64,000 nucleotides of DNA from Picosynechococcus sp. PCC 7003 (GCF_001693255.1 NZ_CP016474.1:1692661-1756660); one strand, 5' to 3'. Counted from the first letter of the stretch, positions 17,312 through 27,232 are shown. Made by a program: numbers and translations. Notes: a model not told the origin generated them from the sequence alone.

Positions 17312-20026
17312 ATGCCAGTGTCATCGTCACTTCCCCCTTGCCATGCCCAACCTGAGGCAGCCTTGATTCAGACTCTCCAGAGCGATGCAGAACGGGGGTT
17401 GTCGCCAGAGGCAGTGGCCCAGCGTTATGAGCAGTATGGTTGGAATGAGTTGCAATTTCGGGCCGGAAAACCAGCTTGGTTGCGTTTTTTGTTGCAGTTT
17501 CATCAGCCTCTTCTATACATCTTAATCATCGCTGGGAGTATTAAAGCGGCCTTGGGTTCCTGGACGAATGCCTGGGTCATCTGGGGGGTTACGCTTATCA
17601 ATGCGGTGATTGGCTATATCCAAGAAGCTAAGGCTGAAGGGGCGATCGCCTCCCTGGCCAAAGCAGTTACCACCGAAGCAATGGTTCTGCGGGAAGGCAA
17701 CACCCTCCGGATCCCGTCGCGGGATTTAGTGCCTGGCGATATTGTGCTTTTGGCTTCCGGGGACAAAGTGCCAGCCGATCTACGGTTACTCAAGGTGCGG
17801 AACCTCCAAATTGACGAGTCGGCCCTAACCGGTGAAGCAGTACCCGTCGAGAAAAAATTAGGTTCTTTGCCCTTGGAGACGCCCCTCGGCGATCGCCGCA
17901 ATATGGCCTATGCGGGTAGCTTTGTCACCTTTGGTCAGGGCACAGGAATTGTCGTGGCGATCGCCAATCAGACGGAAATGGGGCAGATTTCCCAATCCAT
18001 GGAAAAGCAAGTCAGTTTAACCACACCGCTGACCCGCAAATTCACCAAATTTAGTCATTCCCTTTTATATGTGATCTTGACCCTGGCGACCCTCACCTTC
18101 GCCATTGGTTGGGGCCGGGGGGGCGACCTCGCCGCGATGTTTGAAGCCGCCGTGGCCCTGGCTGTGAGTGCCATCCCCGAAGGATTACCCGCCGTAGTGA
18201 CGATTACCCTGGCGATTGGGGTCAGCCGCATGGCCCGCCGCCACGCCATCATCCGTAAATTACCAGCGGTGGAAGCCCTCGGTAGTGCTACGGTGGTTTG
18301 TTCCGATAAAACGGGCACCCTCACCGAAAATCAGATGACCGTCCAGGCGATCTATGCCGGGGATGTCCATTACAAAGTGAGTGGCAGTGGCTACAGTCCG
18401 AAAGGGGAAGTTTACCTGGCTGCAACCGGTGATGATGGGGAGGCCAGCTTTGAAACCTTACCGCCGCTCCTGGCAGAATGTCTTACCGCCGGGTTGCTCT
18501 GCAACGATTCTCAACTGAAACAAGCGGGCGATGATTGGTCAGTGGTGGGCGATCCAACGGAGGGAGCATTGATTACCGCTGCGGCGAAGGCAGGCCTCAG
18601 CCAGGTAGGCTTAGACGCCCAGCAGCCCCGACTCGATTCGATTCCCTTTGAGTCGGAATATCAATACATGGCGACCCTTCATGATGGTACGGGGCGGACG
18701 ATCTATGTGAAAGGGTCAGTGGAATCCTTGTTACGTCGCTGTGAAACGATGCTCTTGGACGATGGCCAGGCGATCGCCCTCAATCCAGCAACCATCGAAG
18801 CAGTGGTAGAGACCATGGCCACTAAGGGATTACGGGTTTTAGCCTTTGCGAAAAAAGAGGTGAGCAGTCACCAACACAGCGTTGACCATGAGGATCTCGC
18901 CACAGGGCTTGAGTTTTTAGGACTCCAGGGAATGATTGATCCCCCCCGACCGGAGGCGATCGCCGCTGTCCATGCCTGCCAAACGGCGGGAATTAACGTC
19001 AAGATGATCACCGGCGATCACATTGCCACCGCCAAGGCGATCGCCCAACGCATGGGGATTCGCACCGGAGAAACGGTAATCGCCTTTGAGGGCCAAGACC
19101 TCGAAAAAATGGATCCCCAAAGCCTGGCCGAAGCCGCCGAAACAGGATCGGTCTTTGCCCGGGTTGCCCCAGCCCAAAAACTGGCCCTCGTCGAAGCGCT
19201 CCAGAAAAAAGGCGATATTGTGGCCATGACTGGCGATGGCGTTAACGATGCCCCAGCCCTTAAACAAGCCGATATTGGCATCGCCATGGGCAAGGGTGGC
19301 ACAGAGGTCGCCAGGGAATCTGCCGCGATGTTGCTCACCGACGATAATTTTGCCTCCATCGAAGCGGCCGTAGAGGAAGGACGCACCGTTTACCAAAATC
19401 TCCGTAAGGCGATCGCCTTCCTCTTGCCCGTCAATGGCGGTGAATCCATGACAATTTTGATCAGTGTTTTGCTAGCGCGGGATTTGCCGATTCTTTCTTT
19501 GCAGGTGCTCTGGCTCAATATGATCAACTCGATCACCATGACTGTGCCCCTCGCCTTTGAAGCCAAGCCCGCCGGGATTATGCAATCTCCCCCCCGCAAT
19601 CCCAACGAACCCCTGATTACCCCCAAGCTGCTCCGACGGATCGGGATTATTTCTATCTTTAACTGGATTCTGATCTTTGGCATTTTTGAATGGATCAAAA
19701 CCAGCACCGGCGATTTAGCCTTGGCCCGCACCATGGCGATCCAAGCCCTCGTTGCTGCCCGGATCATTTATTTACTGAGTATCAGTCAACTGGGTCGTAG
19801 CCTAATCCGTTACATTAGCGGCCAAACAAAAGCGATCATTCAAGCCCCACTCCTGTTGGTCGGCATCGCCGTCGCGGTGGCGTTGCAGATTGCCTTTAGT
19901 CAATGGGGTCTTATGAATCAACTCTTCCAAACGGCCCCTCTCACCTGGCAACAGGGATTAATCTGTTTACTGCCGATGTTACCGATGATCCCCACGGCGA
20001 TCGCCGCCAATTATTTGGATACCTGA
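17312..20026 (+). CDS. P-type cation-transporting ATPase (type II, Pma1/PacL-like)
   Basis: A 904-residue ion pump. The phosphorylated Asp is Asp332 in CSDKTGTLT. TGEAVPVEK (actuator domain), PEGLPAVVTITLAIG (M4), VGDPTEGALI (nucleotide domain), MTGDGVNDAPALK (hinge) and six C-terminal membrane segments are present. The general layout is that of Ca2+-type pumps. However, M6 reads WLNMINSITMTVPLAFE, so the Asp of the WxNxxxDG-like motif of true Ca2+ pumps is replaced. This resembles, from memory, Synechocystis Pma1 more than PacL. The transported ion is uncertain. It has about 330 bases of leader. Confidence 0.9.
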   Translation: MPVSSSLPPCHAQPEAALIQTLQSDAERGLSPEAVAQRYEQYGWNELQFRAGKPAWLRFLLQFHQPLLYILIIAGSIKAALGSWTNAWVIWGVTLINAVIGYIQEAKAEGAIASLAKAVTTEAMVLREGNTLRIPSRDLVPGDIVLLASGDKVPADLRLLKVRNLQIDESALTGEAVPVEKKLGSLPLETPLGDRRNMAYAGSFVTFGQGTGIVVAIANQTEMGQISQSMEKQVSLTTPLTRKFTKFSHSLLYVILTLATLTFAIGWGRGGDLAAMFEAAVALAVSAIPEGLPAVVTITLAIGVSRMARRHAIIRKLPAVEALGSATVVCSDKTGTLTENQMTVQAIYAGDVHYKVSGSGYSPKGEVYLAATGDDGEASFETLPPLLAECLTAGLLCNDSQLKQAGDDWSVVGDPTEGALITAAAKAGLSQVGLDAQQPRLDSIPFESEYQYMATLHDGTGRTIYVKGSVESLLRRCETMLLDDGQAIALNPATIEAVVETMATKGLRVLAFAKKEVSSHQHSVDHEDLATGLEFLGLQGMIDPPRPEAIAAVHACQTAGINVKMITGDHIATAKAIAQRMGIRTGETVIAFEGQDLEKMDPQSLAEAAETGSVFARVAPAQKLALVEALQKKGDIVAMTGDGVNDAPALKQADIGIAMGKGGTEVARESAAMLLTDDNFASIEAAVEEGRTVYQNLRKAIAFLLPVNGGESMTILISVLLARDLPILSLQVLWLNMINSITMTVPLAFEAKPAGIMQSPPRNPNEPLITPKLLRRIGIISIFNWILIFGIFEWIKTSTGDLALARTMAIQALVAARIIYLLSISQLGRSLIRYISGQTKAIIQAPLLLVGIAVAVALQIAFSQWGLMNQLFQTAPLTWQQGLICLLPMLPMIPTAIAANYLDT

Positions 20027-20228
20027 ACCTGAAGGAAAATCACGAAAATCAGGGGAAGATTGTTCAGCTTCCCCTCCGTCCGCCAAAAGCTCCCACCCAT
20101 AAACCCCACAGCAGATCCCGTCGAGATTCCCAAAATCTCCCAGAACTCCCCTGCCACGTATAGAAAGAAACGTCAACTTTTGGGATAATATGAGGCTTGT
20201 TTTCCCAACTGACCCGAGAAAATTCACT

Positions 20229-22025
20229 ATGCCCTCTAGAGAAATGCCCCGCCGCACCAAGATCGTTGCCACCATTGGCCCTGCGACTAGCAAACCAGAC
20301 GTTCTCCGGGAAATCATCGAAGCAGGGGCGACCACTCTACGGCTGAATTTCTCCCATGGTACCCACGATGACCACCAGCGCAACATTCGCCTCATTCGCC
20401 AAACCGCCTTTGAACTAAACCAACCCGTTGGCATCCTCCAAGATCTCCAGGGGCCAAAAATTCGTCTCGGTCGCTACGAAAGTGGTTTTATCACCCTCAA
20501 AAATGGCGATCCCTACATCATCACGAGTCGCGAAGTCCCCTGTACCCAAGAAGTGGGTTATGTCAGCTATGACAAGCTGGCCGAGGAAGTCCCCGAAGGC
20601 TCCACCATTCTCCTCGACGATGGCAAGGTAGAAATGAAAGTTGAGCGGGTCGATATTGCCGCCAAAAATCTCCACTGTCGTGTAGTGGTTGGGGGTAAGC
20701 TCTCCAATAACAAAGGGGTCAACTTTCCTGGGGTTTATCTCTCCGTCAAAGCCCTCACCGATAAAGACCGCGCAGATCTGATGTTTGGCCTCGACCAAGG
20801 CGTTGATTGGGTCGCCCTCAGTTTTGTGCGCAATCCCCAGGATGTCTTAGAGATCAAAGAACTCATCGCCAATGCCGGAAAAAATGTCCCCGTGATTGTC
20901 AAGATCGAAAAGCACGAGGCGATCGAACAGATGGAGGCCATTCTGTCCCTTTCCGATGGGGTCATGGTCGCCCGGGGGGACCTTGGGGTCGAACTGCCCG
21001 CAGAGGATGTGCCCATCCTCCAGAAAAAACTCATTGCCACCGCCAACCGCTTTGGGATTCCTGTAATTACCGCCACCCAGATGCTCGATAGCATGGTGAG
21101 TAATCCTCGCCCCACCCGCGCTGAAGTTTCTGACGTGGCCAATGCGATTTTAGACGGTACTGATGCGGTGATGCTCTCGAATGAAACCGCCGTGGGTGAA
21201 TTCCCCGTAGAAGCTGTGGCGACCATGGCAACCATCGCCAAACGTATCGAAAAAGAACCCGACGGCATTCAAAAACAACCTTCTGATAAAAAATCCATTC
21301 CCAACGCCATTTCCGCCGCCGTCAGTCACATTGCCGGACAGTTGGATGCAACGGCGATCATGACCCTCACCAAGTCCGGGGCAACGGCCCGAAACGTCTC
21401 CAAATTTCGCCCAGCAACGCCGATTCTTGCCGTGACTCCCCATGTGGATGTAGCCCGTCGTCTCCAGTTGGTCTGGGGAGCCAAACCCCTCCTTGTCATG
21501 GACTCGCCATCGACGACCCAAACCTTTAAAGCGGCAATTAATGTCGCCCAGGAGAGCGGCTTTCTCCATGAAGGGGACTTGGTGATCATGACAGCCGGGA
21601 CGCTCCAAGGGGTGTCTGGCTCCACAGATCTCATTAAAGTTGAAATGGTGCAGGCGGTACTCGGAGAAGGCATTGGCATTGGTCAAGGGGCGGCCAGTGG
21701 TCGTGCCCGGGTCGTGAATCAAAGTGAAGATATTAATGATTTTGGGCCAGGGGAAATCCTCGTTGCTCGCTCTACGGATGCAGCCTATGTGGAGATGATC
21801 CGTAAGGCCAGTGGCATTGTGATCGAGGAACCGAATCAAAATTGTCATGCGGCAACTTTGGGGATGCGCCTAGGCATTCCGGTGATTGTCGGTTTTAAGG
21901 AGGCAACCCAGCTAATTCGGGATGGGTCGATTATCTCTATCGATGCCCGTCGGGGTACTGTCTATTCTGGGGTAAATGTCAGCCTTGGGGATGCTGTGGG
22001 TGGCACCAAAATGTCCCTGGCTTAA
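20229..22025 (+). CDS. pyk: Pyruvate kinase with C-terminal PEP-utiliser-like domain
   Basis: Converts phosphoenolpyruvate and ADP to pyruvate and ATP. The 598-residue protein starts MPRRTKIVATIGPATSKPD-like text; LRLNFSHG, the active-site VIVKIEKHEAIEQMEAI, VMVARGDLGVELP and ITATQMLDSM are intact. The extra ~110 residues after the allosteric domain contain NQNCHAATLGMRLGIPVIVG, resembling the phosphohistidine domain of PEP-utilising enzymes, as in many cyanobacterial and Bacillus pyruvate kinases. ATG 20229 was chosen; an upstream in-frame start at 20190 adds text unlike the family. Confidence 0.96.
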   Translation: MPSREMPRRTKIVATIGPATSKPDVLREIIEAGATTLRLNFSHGTHDDHQRNIRLIRQTAFELNQPVGILQDLQGPKIRLGRYESGFITLKNGDPYIITSREVPCTQEVGYVSYDKLAEEVPEGSTILLDDGKVEMKVERVDIAAKNLHCRVVVGGKLSNNKGVNFPGVYLSVKALTDKDRADLMFGLDQGVDWVALSFVRNPQDVLEIKELIANAGKNVPVIVKIEKHEAIEQMEAILSLSDGVMVARGDLGVELPAEDVPILQKKLIATANRFGIPVITATQMLDSMVSNPRPTRAEVSDVANAILDGTDAVMLSNETAVGEFPVEAVATMATIAKRIEKEPDGIQKQPSDKKSIPNAISAAVSHIAGQLDATAIMTLTKSGATARNVSKFRPATPILAVTPHVDVARRLQLVWGAKPLLVMDSPSTTQTFKAAINVAQESGFLHEGDLVIMTAGTLQGVSGSTDLIKVEMVQAVLGEGIGIGQGAASGRARVVNQSEDINDFGPGEILVARSTDAAYVEMIRKASGIVIEEPNQNCHAATLGMRLGIPVIVGFKEATQLIRDGSIISIDARRGTVYSGVNVSLGDAVGGTKMSLA

Positions 22026-22063
22026 GGCTGAACCAAGGTAATTCTCATTTCCATCGTCCAGCA

Positions 22064-22092
22064 GCCCCAACAATGTTTGGGGCAATTTTTTT
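22064..22092 (+). terminator. Rho-independent terminator of pyk
   Basis: The stem GCCCCAA / TTGGGGC with a 6-base loop is followed by AATTTTTTT, 38 bases after the pyk stop. Confidence 0.85.
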
Positions 22093-22176
22093 GGGTCGGA
22101 ACAATTGCGATATCCTAGGGGATGTGTTGGCGATCGCCATCGAGATCCGCCACGCGATGCATCCTGTGGAGAGATC

Positions 22177-22629
22177 ATGCGGCAACTGAATTTTTTATTG
22201 TTTTTTGCCCTGTGCTTAGCCCTAGCGCTATTTAGTATCGAAAATACGCAACCCGTCGGGATTAATATTATTCCGGGATTCCAAGCCGAAGCGCCCCTCT
22301 CCATTGAACTCCTACTGGCAGTGGGCACAGGGGCGATTTTGGCCTGGATGTTTAGCCTATGGGATCAGCTACAGCGGCAAATTGAATCGTGGAAAGCCCA
22401 GCGGGAACTCAAGCTCCAAAGTCAAAAAATTGAAGAATTAGAAAAAGCTTTGGCTGAACTTCAGGCTGCCCAACAAAACGCCGCAGAATCATCGACAGAT
22501 TCCCCCATCGCGACAACATCCACCGCAGACGAAACTGCGCCTGAACCTGAAACTTCTACCGCTACCGTGGAAACCCAGGAAACCGCCGACACATCCCAAG
22601 ATGATTCTCAATCTGAGCAAACGGCCTAA
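22177..22629 (+). CDS. LapA-like (DUF1049) membrane protein
   Basis: A 150-residue protein with two membrane segments at the N-terminus (LNFLLFFALCLALALFSIEN, then LLLAVGTGAILAWMFSLW) typical of the LapA/DUF1049 family. A coiled coil (~75-105, SQKIEELEKALAELQ) and an acidic Thr/Glu/Ser-rich tail that looks disordered follow. The start at ATG 22177 follows GGAGAG. The role of the family in cyanobacteria is unknown; in E. coli LapA/B influences LPS synthesis. It lies 23 bases before scpA and may be cotranscribed. Confidence 0.82.
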   Translation: MRQLNFLLFFALCLALALFSIENTQPVGINIIPGFQAEAPLSIELLLAVGTGAILAWMFSLWDQLQRQIESWKAQRELKLQSQKIEELEKALAELQAAQQNAAESSTDSPIATTSTADETAPEPETSTATVETQETADTSQDDSQSEQTA

Positions 22630-22652
22630 TTTTTGACCCTTGAATTTCAGCC

Positions 22653-23462
22653 ATGGCCACCCAACCCCAAGCGGCGATCGCCACCCTCATTGAACTAGCC
22701 CAACAGGGAGAAATTGATCCCTGGGACGTGCAGGTCATTGATGTCATTGATCAGTTCCTGAACGAACTAGGCCTCGCCGGAGACACAGACCCAATTCTGA
22801 GGGAAGCAGACCTACCCCAGTCGGGCCAGACCTTTTTGTGGGCCTCTAAACTGGTTCTTCTCAAGGCCGACACCCTCGAAAGTTTAACAGCCATTGAAGC
22901 AGAGGTTCAGGACGAAGAATTTTACGAAGATTGGGAAGCCGGTGATGTTGAACGACTTCCCCTCAAGCTCGAAAAAAGACTCCGGCGACGGGCCGTAGCA
23001 CCTCCCCCAAAACGGCGGCGGGTCACTCTCCAGGAATTTATTGAGCAAATCCAACAAATCGCCAACGAGATCGAGGATCACACCCCCAAAAAACGCCTCA
23101 AAACGCCCCGTAAACTATCCAACAAAGCGGCCATTAAACAGATTACCCAGTTGGCCCATGATGAAAATCTCACGGAATTGGCTGCCCAGCTAGAACAGTT
23201 TTTTCAGACCCAAATGCCCCCGGATCCAGAAACCCCCATGGTGTTTGAATTAGACGATTTAATCCGTCAGTGGATCGCCTACAAAGAAGCCAACGAATTT
23301 TTCCCCCAGGACATCACTGCCAAGCAACACCGTCACGAAAAGGTGGGGATCTTTTGGGCCTTACTTTTATTGTCAGCCCAGTCCAAGGTGGTGCTGTCCC
23401 AGGATGATTTTTATGCGCCGGTGTTGGTGCGTCCGCTTTATCCAGGGCACCGGGAGATTTAA
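22653..23462 (+). CDS. scpA: Segregation and condensation protein A
   Basis: A 269-residue kleisin that bridges SMC heads with ScpB in chromosome condensation. The family start is present (IATLIELAQQGEIDPWDVQVIDVIDQFL) with ASKLVLLKADTL a little later. The central part is charged and linker-like (KRLRRRAVAPPPKRRR), and the C-terminal winged helix (VGIFWALLLLSAQSKVVLSQDDFYAPV) binds the SMC head. smc and scpB are not in the window. Confidence 0.93.
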   Translation: MATQPQAAIATLIELAQQGEIDPWDVQVIDVIDQFLNELGLAGDTDPILREADLPQSGQTFLWASKLVLLKADTLESLTAIEAEVQDEEFYEDWEAGDVERLPLKLEKRLRRRAVAPPPKRRRVTLQEFIEQIQQIANEIEDHTPKKRLKTPRKLSNKAAIKQITQLAHDENLTELAAQLEQFFQTQMPPDPETPMVFELDDLIRQWIAYKEANEFFPQDITAKQHRHEKVGIFWALLLLSAQSKVVLSQDDFYAPVLVRPLYPGHREI

Positions 23463-23465
23463 GCT

Positions 23466-23798
23466 CTAAACCGTAAAAGATTTGAGAATCCAGCCCAGCA
23501 CAATGCCCACTCCTGTGAAGCGGACAATTTGCCAAAAGGGTTCCTGCCATTTGAGTAACTGACTTTCGAGTTGCAGTTCTAACTTGGCAATTTCGGCGGC
23601 AATGAGGTTGAGTTCTGTTTTAAGGGAAGCTTGTTTTTGGATCGTTTCTGGCTCTGCCTGGAGATTGTCTTGTTCTGCTTTTAGTTCTGTGATGCGGGCT
23701 TCGGCAGCTTTAACCTGGGCATGACGAGCTTTCAGGGCGGCAAGGTCAGTTTCCACTTGGGCGATCGCCTGCTCAAATTCAGTGTGGGAAAGTGCCAT
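23466..23798 (-). CDS. Small coiled-coil protein with C-terminal membrane anchor
   Basis: About 110 residues. Residues ~5-85 are a continuous heptad-like coiled coil rich in Ala, Glu, Gln and Leu; residues ~92-108 (IVRFTGVGIVLGWILKS) form one membrane segment. It is therefore a tail-anchored coiled-coil protein. No known family is recognised. It converges with scpA, stops 3 bases apart. ATG 23798 has GGAG just upstream; a GTG at 23801 is also possible. Confidence 0.65.
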   Translation of the reverse strand: MALSHTEFEQAIAQVETDLAALKARHAQVKAAEARITELKAEQDNLQAEPETIQKQASLKTELNLIAAEIAKLELQLESQLLKWQEPFWQIVRFTGVGIVLGWILKSFTV

Positions 23799-23830
23799 CA
23801 CTCCAAACCCCAGGAATTTTCTGTTATGGA

Positions 23831-23911
23831 TGCGGACGGAGAGACTCGAACTCTCACGTCTAGGACACTAGAACCTAAATCTAGCGCGTCTACCAATTCC
23901 GCCACGTCCGC
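23831..23911 (-). tRNA. tRNA-Leu (anticodon TAG)
   Basis: Read on the minus strand, the acceptor GCGGACG pairs with CGTCCGC followed by discriminator A. The D arm has GGAATTGGTAGACGCGC, the anticodon stem CTAGA/TCTAG encloses TAG, a long class II variable arm follows, and the T loop reads GTTCGAGTC. CCA is not encoded. Length is 81 bases. Confidence 0.93.
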
Positions 23912-24043
23912 AAAATTAATTAGCTCAGTAAATATATCACATCCATTTTCCGGCCGACAAGGGGAACCCAAAGTCCGCTTATCCCGTCAGCAAAACCCAT
24001 AGGATCCCGCTAGGATTTACTGTGACGCACGAGAAATTTGAAG

Positions 24044-24817
24044 ATGAGTAAAGGTTTGCAGGCTCGAACTAGGTTAAAAATCGGCATTGTCGGGTTAGGA
24101 ATTTTTGGGTTTACCGCCAGTAGTGCGATCGCCCAGGTGCCGCCGGACATCGTCGTGGACACAGAACCCAATGCAGGGAATACGCCCGGTGATGTGATCG
24201 ACAATTCTGGCGATCGCCGTTTTGTGTGTCAGTATGACCAAGGACAATACACCGTGATGTATCAACCCGAAAGTCGTCCGGGGGAAGTGTATCCCTGGGC
24301 CATTCCCCGCACCATGGGGGGTGGTTGGAGTGCAGAGCGTCGCTGTGAAGAAATTGCCCGCCGTTTAGAAATGTACCGGGGTGATGGTCTCGTCGAGCTT
24401 ACTACTGGCCGCGAAAATGGTTATGACATCGTTTGTGTGACCACCGAACTGAATCCCAGCTGTCAAATTGTCTTTACGGTACCCCGGGGCCAAAATGCGA
24501 TCACCACCCGGGATCAAGTATTCGATAACCTCCTCAGTGCTGACAGTGGTTTCCAAACCCGTGGGGTCAACACCTTTATGGGCACCGGATCGACCAATAG
24601 CCTCCTGGGGCAACTCCAAAGTATTTTTGGGGGCCGTCGCTCCACCCCTAGCCCCATGGCCCAAAGTTATTCAAGCAGTGGCATTAGCCTCAAGCCCTTC
24701 CTCGATCCCGCCGATGGTGGTACCGGTGAATATTTAACCCAGGGTCGCGCCGCTGGTCAGTCGAATCCGAGCCCGACCAATAATGGCCTCAGATTGAACA
24801 CCGATCTCTTCCGTTAG
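24044..24817 (+). CDS. COP23-domain protein with signal peptide
   Basis: A 257-residue exported protein. The signal peptide (IGIVGLGIFGFTASSAIAQ) ends near residue 31. The middle region has the COP23 pattern: RFVCQYDQGQYTVMYQPES, YPWAIPRTMGGGWSAERRCEEIARRLE and GYDIVCVTTELNPSCQIVFTVP. COP23 was described as a circadian-oscillating membrane-associated protein of Synechococcus; its biochemical role is unknown. Four cysteines in the domain may form disulfides. A low-complexity Ser/Gly/Pro tail follows. An ATG at 24044 gives the best signal peptide. Confidence 0.87.
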   Translation: MSKGLQARTRLKIGIVGLGIFGFTASSAIAQVPPDIVVDTEPNAGNTPGDVIDNSGDRRFVCQYDQGQYTVMYQPESRPGEVYPWAIPRTMGGGWSAERRCEEIARRLEMYRGDGLVELTTGRENGYDIVCVTTELNPSCQIVFTVPRGQNAITTRDQVFDNLLSADSGFQTRGVNTFMGTGSTNSLLGQLQSIFGGRRSTPSPMAQSYSSSGISLKPFLDPADGGTGEYLTQGRAAGQSNPSPTNNGLRLNTDLFR

Positions 24818-24875
24818 AGCATCTGGGCCACACAGCATTTCGCTTTGCCCGTAAGCGTCCTCTACTGTGTAATTT

Positions 24876-24906
24876 TTCCCTAGGCGATCGCCTGGGGTTT
24901 TTTCTG
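24876..24906 (+). terminator. HIP1-centred terminator of the COP23 gene
   Basis: CCCTAGGC and GCCTGGGG pair (one G-T wobble) around a GATC tetraloop, so that the loop and inner stem are the HIP1 octamer. The stem is followed by TTTTTT. It lies about 60 bases after the COP23 stop. Confidence 0.7.
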
Positions 24907-25096
24907 GCCTGAATATCTCAATCGTTAACAATCTACCAAAGCGGGTCACTGGCTTTTTCGGAATGGGGCAGAACTCCTTACAATAGAAGGAGGTTTCGTC
25001 ACGAATCCCCACTGTGTGCGATCAAGGTTTTTGGTCAGCTAGAACAGGGTCAAATGACATTGATTCGTCTCGTAGTCCCAAGGAGCAAGATACATT

Positions 25097-25540
25097 GTGG
25101 CCCATAGTTTTTTGTTGGAAGCAGGTCGCTGGACGTTAAATGGTAGTTGGATTGAACGAAATCAACCCCCCATTCTCATTCGGGGCAAAACCATTGTTGC
25201 TTGGGGCCAAAATAATTGGTTTACGATGGTGACAAAGTTAACGTTTCAAGACGGCGATCGCCCCGAAATTTCTTATCAATACAAAGGGCGTTTAGATAGC
25301 GGTGAGCGACAATATACCTATGTACTGCAACAAAGCATTTTGGGACGGGTGGAAGGGGAAGGTTGGGTTGGCTCAGAATCAATCATTCAGCGATACTGGG
25401 TGCTTGGCGATCGCCAACGGCGTAGTGGCTTTGAAATGTTCTACCAGATTAACGACAATGAATATCGCTACTCCGGGGGGATCCTCGCAGGCCACTATCT
25501 CACCAGTACCATTGAAGGGACTCTCCTCCGTCAGCTTTAA
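25097..25540 (+). CDS. Hypothetical beta-rich protein, 147 residues
   Basis: Starts at a GTG (25097) giving MAHSFLLEAGRWTLNGSW. The protein alternates short beta strands with aromatic residues (WFTMVTKLTF, ISYQYKGRL, YTYVLQQSILG, GFEMFYQINDNEYRYSGG), resembling a calycin or lipocalin-like barrel. I believe homologues occur in other cyanobacteria, but I cannot name a family. It sits 69 bases upstream of the Ser/Thr kinase gene in the same direction. Confidence 0.65.
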   Translation: MAHSFLLEAGRWTLNGSWIERNQPPILIRGKTIVAWGQNNWFTMVTKLTFQDGDRPEISYQYKGRLDSGERQYTYVLQQSILGRVEGEGWVGSESIIQRYWVLGDRQRRSGFEMFYQINDNEYRYSGGILAGHYLTSTIEGTLLRQL

Positions 25541-25609
25541 TAGCTTTAGTGATCTCAGTTTTGTCTGGTCTCCTATTTTTTTGATTGTTTTGTTCGTCCA
25601 CCCCAAACT

Positions 25610-27232
25610 ATGACTACCGATCCCAATGTCAATCGCCTTCTCGCCGGCCGTTATCGCCTGGTAGACCTCGTAGGCCAGGGGGCTATGGGGCGTGTCTACC
25701 GGGGTGAAGATACAGTGCTAGGGGGAGTCACTGTCGCCGTAAAGTTTTTAGCCCAGACCTTGCTCAACGATAAAATGCGCCAACGTTTTGAGCGGGAAGC
25801 CACCATCTGTGCTCTTTTGAGTGAAAAAAGCATCCATATCGTGCGGGTAAAAGACTATGGCGTTGATGACCAGGATGTGCCCTTTTATGTCATGGAATTT
25901 TTAGAAGGGGAAAGTCTTAACGATATTATTGCCCACGCGACCCTCGGTTTACCGCGCTTTTTTCAAGTGGTACGGCAGGTGTGTTTGGGGATGGAAGCCG
26001 CCCACCAAGGGATTACCTTCAAGGGTGAACAATGTTTAATTATTCACCGGGATATTAAACCCAGCAATATTCTGATCATGCAGGATGCGTCCCTGGGAGA
26101 ACTGGTAAAAATTCTAGATTTTGGGATTGCTCGCCTGAGCCAAGCTGGTGCCGCCCAGACCCAATCGTTTATGGGCACCCTCGCTTACTGTTCCCCAGAG
26201 CAAATGGAAGGCAAGGAATTAGATCAACGCTCTGATATCTATAGCCTGGGGATTACGATGTACGAGATGCTCACCGGGGATATGCCCGTGATGCCCGAAA
26301 ATAATTCCTTTGGGGGTTGGTACCGGGCGCACCATGACACACCGCCGATTCCCTTTGATAAAAGTCTGCGAATTCCGGCTCCTTTGGCGGAAATTATCAT
26401 GTGCTGCATGGCGAAAAATCCGCGCGATCGCCCCCAAACTGTCAATGATATTTGGCAAGCCATGGCTCCCATCGCCAAATATTATGAACAACAAGCAGCC
26501 GAAACCAAGAAATCCTTTTTCACCACGTCCCAAAATCTGCAAAATTTCCAGGCGACATCTCCGGTGGCTGGCCCCAATGATCCGACCCGGATTAACAATG
26601 CCACCACTGCCCCCAGCTTTCGTAATTCGACGGTAAATCGCCAGGGAAGACCCACGGACAAACTGAATACAACCTTTACGGACACGGTTTGTGCAGCCCA
26701 GTCCTGGCCAGCGGATAAACCCCAAAGTAAGATTGTTTTCCCTCGGATTGTACCGGCTGAACCGACGGCGATCGCCAGTCTTTGGGCGATGTTAGAGGGT
26801 GAGGAGTTAGGTAAGCGCCGCTTTGATACCCGCTATAATCAGTTCCTCTTTATTGAGGCTCCCCATCCGATGTTGCTGTGGATCACAGTGCTGTATAACA
26901 GCAGTGAAGGAGCCCGCTGGTTGCCTTGCTATCTGGACTTGAAAACAAAGATTGGCCAACAGATGGCACGTCTTTTAGCTAGTCAAGGGAACTATCGAAT
27001 TTTGCTCTTTGCCCTGGGGCAACCCCAACGGTATTTTCATATTACCCAGGCAACAATTTCCCTCAAGCAACGGGAGCAGCTTACTCGCTGGGCGGATTTG
27101 AGCCAGAGACTACCTGCCAGTAATCCTGTGGTGAGTAAACAAACTTTGAAAAAAGAATATGAGAAAAGCAAGGGCAAAATCCTCATGAAGTTGGCCGCTT
27201 CCCGGACGAACAGCAACCTTGGGGGATTTTAA
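25610..27232 (+). CDS. Hanks-type serine/threonine protein kinase
   Basis: A 540-residue kinase. Glycine loop GQGAMG at 22-27, catalytic Lys45 in VAVKFL, HRDIKPSN near 146, DFGIARLS and the APE-equivalent SPEQMEG are present, so the kinase should be active. Residues ~290-380 are a low-complexity linker. The last ~160 residues (from ASLWAMLEGEELGKRRFDTRYNQFL) form a second folded domain that I do not recognise; it may sense a signal. No transmembrane segment is visible, so it is probably cytoplasmic. Confidence 0.92.
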   Translation: MTTDPNVNRLLAGRYRLVDLVGQGAMGRVYRGEDTVLGGVTVAVKFLAQTLLNDKMRQRFEREATICALLSEKSIHIVRVKDYGVDDQDVPFYVMEFLEGESLNDIIAHATLGLPRFFQVVRQVCLGMEAAHQGITFKGEQCLIIHRDIKPSNILIMQDASLGELVKILDFGIARLSQAGAAQTQSFMGTLAYCSPEQMEGKELDQRSDIYSLGITMYEMLTGDMPVMPENNSFGGWYRAHHDTPPIPFDKSLRIPAPLAEIIMCCMAKNPRDRPQTVNDIWQAMAPIAKYYEQQAAETKKSFFTTSQNLQNFQATSPVAGPNDPTRINNATTAPSFRNSTVNRQGRPTDKLNTTFTDTVCAAQSWPADKPQSKIVFPRIVPAEPTAIASLWAMLEGEELGKRRFDTRYNQFLFIEAPHPMLLWITVLYNSSEGARWLPCYLDLKTKIGQQMARLLASQGNYRILLFALGQPQRYFHITQATISLKQREQLTRWADLSQRLPASNPVVSKQTLKKEYEKSKGKILMKLAASRTNSNLGGF

